A stretch of DNA of 7,814 nt from Chryseosolibacter sp044507115 (GTDB taxonomy: Bacteria; Bacteroidota; Bacteroidia; Cytophagales; Cyclobacteriaceae). A program made the position numbers and the translations under genes. Positions within the stretch are counted from its first letter, which is position 1. Each line of letters starts with the position of its first letter. Under the pieces are notes generated by a model. It had not been told where the DNA came from, ran no database searches, and saw nothing but the letters and a program-made list of their open reading frames with translations. Shown here in pieces: positions 5,523 through 7,814 of the stretch. The DNA is taken from NCBI GenBank assembly GCA_044507115.1, contig JBIQJZ010000180.1, positions 1-7,814 on the forward strand, read 5' to 3'.

Positions 5523-6788
5523 TTGAAGAGAAACCCCTTTTCAGCTTTTCGGAGTCGGAATTATCGCCTGTATTTCTTTGGACAGTCCCTTTCCTTGATT
5601 GGTACATGGATGCAGCGGACAGCCGTGTACTGGCTGGTTTACGACTTATCCCACTCGGCATTTCTGCTCGGCGTCACGGTGTTCTGTGCGCAATTTCCTT
5701 CGTTTCTTCTCTCGACAATTGGCGGTGTTATCTCTGATCGCTACAACCGCTTTCGCGTATTGGTGTCTACGCAGTTCGCCTCGCTGGTTCAAGCGCTCGC
5801 ACTCGCAGCGGTTGTATTCTACGGTCACTATGAGTTGTGGCATATTCTCCTGTTGACGGCGATTCTTGGGAGCATCAATGCTTTCGACGTACCAGCCCGG
5901 CAGGCACTGGTTTATGAGATGGTCGATCGCCGTGAACAGTTGGCAAACGCGATCGCACTCAATTCTTCCATGATCAATGTCGCGAGGCTTATTGGGCCTG
6001 CGCTTTCGGGAGTTGTGCTGGAAGAGTTTGGGGCTGAGATCTGCTTCCTCTCGAATGCGATTAGCTTCGTTGCCGTCATCGCGTCACTTATGGCGATGAA
6101 GCTAGTGCCGTTCGAGCCAGCTCCAAGAAGGAGCAGCGTCATCATCGACCTTCGCGAGGGCTTCGGTTACTTGCGGAAGACCCCCGAAATCGGCAAGATC
6201 ATGTTGATGCTGTCGGTGATAAGTCTTCTGTCGCTTCCGTTTGTGACACTTCTGCCAGTCTATGCCGGAGAGATCTTTGATGGTGACGCGTCGACATTCG
6301 GATATCTCAATACGTGTGTGGGTCTCGGTGCCATTTCCGGTGCCTTATTCCTTGCTTCGATGAGACCCGGTACGAACCTAAAGAAGGTGCTTTTTCGCTG
6401 TACAATCGTGTTTGGCCTCGGCCTGATTGGGTTTTCGTATATGACATCGTTTCCGCTGGCCCTCGTGTTCCTTACACTCGCGGGGTTTGGTATGATGGCA
6501 CAAACCACGATCAGCAATACAATGATTCAAATGACGGTGGCTTCTGCCATGCGAGGGAGAGTAATCAGCTACTACGCCATGGCTTTCTTCGGAATGCAAC
6601 CCGTGGGCGGGTTGATCGTCGGAATCATAGCGCAAGCTGCTGGAGCGCCATTGACGATCCTCCTACAGGGGATTGCGACACTGGTCATTGCGTTTCTTTT
6701 TTTTCCGTTCCTGCGAAAAGACATTCTGCTCCGTCGGCAGCGTATTAAGCTACACCGGATGAGGGAACAGGCGCTGGAGAATACATAA
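5523..6788 (+). CDS. MFS exporter, EntS/MFS_3-like
   Basis: A 421-residue inner-membrane protein with about 10-12 hydrophobic helices. The N-terminus (FRSRNYRLYFFGQSLSLIG, then TWMQ) is the signature opening of the MFS_3/EntS group. Motif A follows after helix 2 (GGVISDRYNR, 67-76, with R78), and DVPARQAL (122-129) and NAIALNSS...ARLIGPALSG are also family-typical. Members export siderophores, drugs or metabolites with proton antiport; the substrate here is unknown. The start is a TTG: an in-frame TAA at 5511 rules out anything earlier, and the next Met (residue 30) would delete most of helix 1. No ribosome-binding site is obvious, as usual in Bacteroidota. It lies 66 bp after the phosphoesterase gene, behind a weak terminator and a palindrome. 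It ends 8 bp from the convergent downstream gene. Confidence 0.9.
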   Translation: MKRNPFSAFRSRNYRLYFFGQSLSLIGTWMQRTAVYWLVYDLSHSAFLLGVTVFCAQFPSFLLSTIGGVISDRYNRFRVLVSTQFASLVQALALAAVVFYGHYELWHILLLTAILGSINAFDVPARQALVYEMVDRREQLANAIALNSSMINVARLIGPALSGVVLEEFGAEICFLSNAISFVAVIASLMAMKLVPFEPAPRRSSVIIDLREGFGYLRKTPEIGKIMLMLSVISLLSLPFVTLLPVYAGEIFDGDASTFGYLNTCVGLGAISGALFLASMRPGTNLKKVLFRCTIVFGLGLIGFSYMTSFPLALVFLTLAGFGMMAQTTISNTMIQMTVASAMRGRVISYYAMAFFGMQPVGGLIVGIIAQAAGAPLTILLQGIATLVIAFLFFPFLRKDILLRRQRIKLHRMREQALENT

Positions 6789-6796
6789 CGGGAGGC

Positions 6797-7060
6797 CTAA
6801 TGATTTTCTTCGAGTGACTTTTTCAGTCGACCGATCATGATCTGGCTGAGGTATTTGTCGAGGTCGGCATATTCCGCGACGAAAATCCGTTCGACTTCCT
6901 CGGTCTCGATGTTCTGATAACGTTCGATGAGTAAGGAGTTCAGCGAGAACAGATCTACGCGGTAGTCGTAATACTCGATCGAGAGGAGCGGCGATGCAAA
7001 CTCATCCACGATCGAAGTCCTGAGCTCAAGCGACAAATCGTTGAAGGATGTCTTTTTCAC
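6797..7060 (-). CDS. Small conserved-looking protein of unknown function
   Basis: An 87-residue protein, probably cytoplasmic and helical, with no signal peptide or membrane segment. It is rich in Leu, Ile, Glu and Tyr, with two predicted amphipathic stretches (about 8-48 and 52-85) and a basic patch (GRLKK) before an acidic tail. I do not recognise the family. Evidence that it is real: it does not overlap any other gene, it sits tail-to-tail 8 bp from the exporter gene, and its composition is protein-like. The start is GTG (7060-7058); no in-frame ATG lies close upstream, and the only other Met is near residue 75, so a start somewhat further upstream at a rare codon cannot be excluded. No clear promoter was found for it. 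Confidence 0.7.
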   Translation of the reverse strand: MKKTSFNDLSLELRTSIVDEFASPLLSIEYYDYRVDLFSLNSLLIERYQNIETEEVERIFVAEYADLDKYLSQIMIGRLKKSLEENH

Positions 7061-7421
7061 GGTTGACAGATCATTATTTTGACTTAGTAATAACGTCTCA
7101 ATGAAATTAACGAATTCTAGCTAGCACTGGTTTTGCCTCATCGCCGCGCCTCCTGAACCCGCAAGATCAGAAAAGACCCGCCACCCTGTTAAAAGAGCGT
7201 GAGGGAATGCCGGCTGCGTCCCCGAGAGACGGTGGTTTTTTAAAAATTCAAGAGTTAACCGGCTCCTGGGTGTGGAGAGAACCCGTGTGGGTGCAGAAAT
7301 ATTTTTTCACTCCGATGGAAAATTTCTTCTAAAACATCTTGTTACATGGGCATTTCTCGTCCATGCGATGCTATATTCGACCGTCGGCAGAAAACTACAC
7401 CATTCAAAACGCGAACGAAAG
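7061..7421. other. 361-bp intergenic region with a GC-rich, hairpin-prone core
   Basis: No coding sequence is supported here. 7061-7130 is AT-rich and should hold the promoter of the small minus-strand gene, though I see no good consensus match. 7136-7290 is GC-rich with several short complementary arms: CTGA/TCAG (7153-7156 and 7167-7170), CCACC/GGTGG (7181-7185 and 7231-7235), CCCT/AGGG, GGGA/TCCC, CGTC/GACG and ACCC/GGGT. Two T6 tracts follow (7236-7241 and 7292-7297). 7298-7421 is AT-richer and is the proximal leader of the carbonic anhydrase gene, containing CATGG/CCATG (7345-7349 and 7361-7365). This looks like a structured leader or small RNA. It does not match the tRNA, SRP, RNase P, tmRNA or common riboswitch cores that I can recognise. 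Confidence 0.5.
7181..7241 (+). terminator. Possible terminator or attenuator stem with T tract
   Basis: CCACC (7181-7185) can close with GGTGG (7231-7235), and an alternative small hairpin CGTC/GACG (7217-7220 and 7228-7231) lies just inside. TTTTTT follows directly at 7236-7241. The two pairings share base 7231, so they compete, which suits an attenuator but could also be chance in GC-rich sequence. Confidence 0.3.
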
Positions 7422-7814
7422 ATGACCACCTACGAGCAGCTATTTGAGAACAACAAAAAATGGATTGAAGATCAAACCAGAAATAATCATGATTTTTTCT
7501 CGACGTTGGCACGCGAGCAAAATCCCGACTACTTATACATCGGATGCAGCGACAGTCGGGTAACAGCTGAAGAAATGATGGGCATTCGTCCCGGTGAGGC
7601 ATTTGTTCATCGAAATGTCGCTAACCTCGTCAACAATGTTGATCTTAACGTAATGGCTGTAATTAATTATGCTATCCGTCATTTGAAGGTTAAACACATC
7701 ATTGTATGTGGACACTATAATTGTGGCGGTGTGAAGGCGGCGATGGTGCCAAAGGATCTTGGACTTCTGAATCCCTGGGTGCGCAGCATTCGCGATGTCT
7801 ACAGGCTGCACAAC
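7422..7814 (+). CDS. can: Beta-class carbonic anhydrase, 5' part (cut by window end)
   Basis: The frame is open from the ATG at 7422 to the last base, giving 131 of the usual roughly 205-220 residues. It interconverts CO2 and bicarbonate in the cytoplasm, supplying bicarbonate for carboxylations and helping pH balance. The beta-class zinc site is complete: C42, D44 and R46 in GCSDSR, then H98 and C101 in CGHYNCGG. The N-terminal helix (YEQLFENNKKW) and RNVAN (64-68) are also typical, the whole resembling the Escherichia coli Can type. The start is supported by the family N-terminus. It has a long leader, with TATATTCG (7372-7379) as the only weak -7 candidate. The symbol is given by family resemblance. 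Confidence 0.95.
   Translation, partial: MTTYEQLFENNKKWIEDQTRNNHDFFSTLAREQNPDYLYIGCSDSRVTAEEMMGIRPGEAFVHRNVANLVNNVDLNVMAVINYAIRHLKVKHIIVCGHYNCGGVKAAMVPKDLGLLNPWVRSIRDVYRLHN

Noticed and set aside
6314..6748. 144-codon plus-strand frame in another phase inside the exporter gene
   Set aside because: The exporter frame has continuous membrane helices and family motifs here; the alternative product is low-hydrophobicity and unremarkable.
7140..7300. Known riboswitch or housekeeping RNA (cobalamin, TPP, SAM, glycine, SRP, RNase P, tmRNA)
   Set aside because: None of the conserved cores I know, such as the SRP GGAAGCAGCC loop or the RNase P GAGGAAAGTCC segment, is present on either strand.
7372..7379. 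TATATTCG as -7 box for the carbonic anhydrase gene
   Set aside because: It is a partial match only, and no TTTG lies about 19 bp upstream (sequence there is ATGGGC), so I do not list it as a promoter.
1..7814. CRISPR array, insertion sequence, phage or defence system
   Set aside because: No repeat-spacer pattern, terminal inverted repeats, transposase, nuclease or toxin-like gene was seen; gene composition is even across the window.

Overview
The window reads as chromosomal DNA of a Bacteroidota bacterium, possibly Cytophagales-like. The evidence is a set of promoter-like sites in the Bacteroidetes form (TTTG, 18-19 bp, TAnnTTTG), an outer-membrane beta-barrel protein of the PorT/OMP_b-brl_2 type, secreted proteins typical of that phylum, and little sign of Shine-Dalgarno sequences. 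GC content is about 50%. The lineage below phylum is inference. There is no transposase, integrase, CRISPR array or toxin-antitoxin pair.

Layout. (1) Positions 1-262: a minus-strand tRNA-Arg(ACG) gene with a good intrinsic terminator and its own promoter. That promoter is back-to-back with the promoter of the next gene; the two -33 boxes are 6 bp apart. (2) 290-1039: a small secreted outer-membrane beta-barrel protein. (3) 1170-3710: a large secreted protein resembling six-hairpin (alpha/alpha)6 glycosidases, preceded by a probable promoter. (4) 3855-5456: a secreted calcineurin-like phosphoesterase of three-domain architecture. (5) 5523-6788: an MFS exporter of the EntS/MFS_3 type, which must start at TTG. 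(6) 6797-7060, minus strand: an 87-residue protein of unknown function, convergent with the exporter. (7) 7061-7421: a 361-bp gap with a GC-rich, hairpin-prone core and two T tracts. (8) 7422-7814: the first 131 residues of a beta-carbonic anhydrase, cut by the window end.

How the genes may work together. The glycosidase-like protein and the phosphoesterase are consecutive, codirectional and both exported, so they could process the same extracytoplasmic substrate, for example a phosphorylated glycan. This is inference: no SusC/SusD pair or regulator is present to name a substrate. The exporter follows closely, but a weak terminator-like hairpin and a near-perfect palindrome lie between it and the phosphoesterase, so it may be controlled separately. 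The tRNA, the small unknown protein and the carbonic anhydrase look like independent housekeeping units.

I found no convincing new multi-gene system. The most distinctive signals are the tRNA-Arg, whose nearly universal G19-C56 tertiary pair appears replaced by A19-U56, and the structured leader ahead of the carbonic anhydrase.
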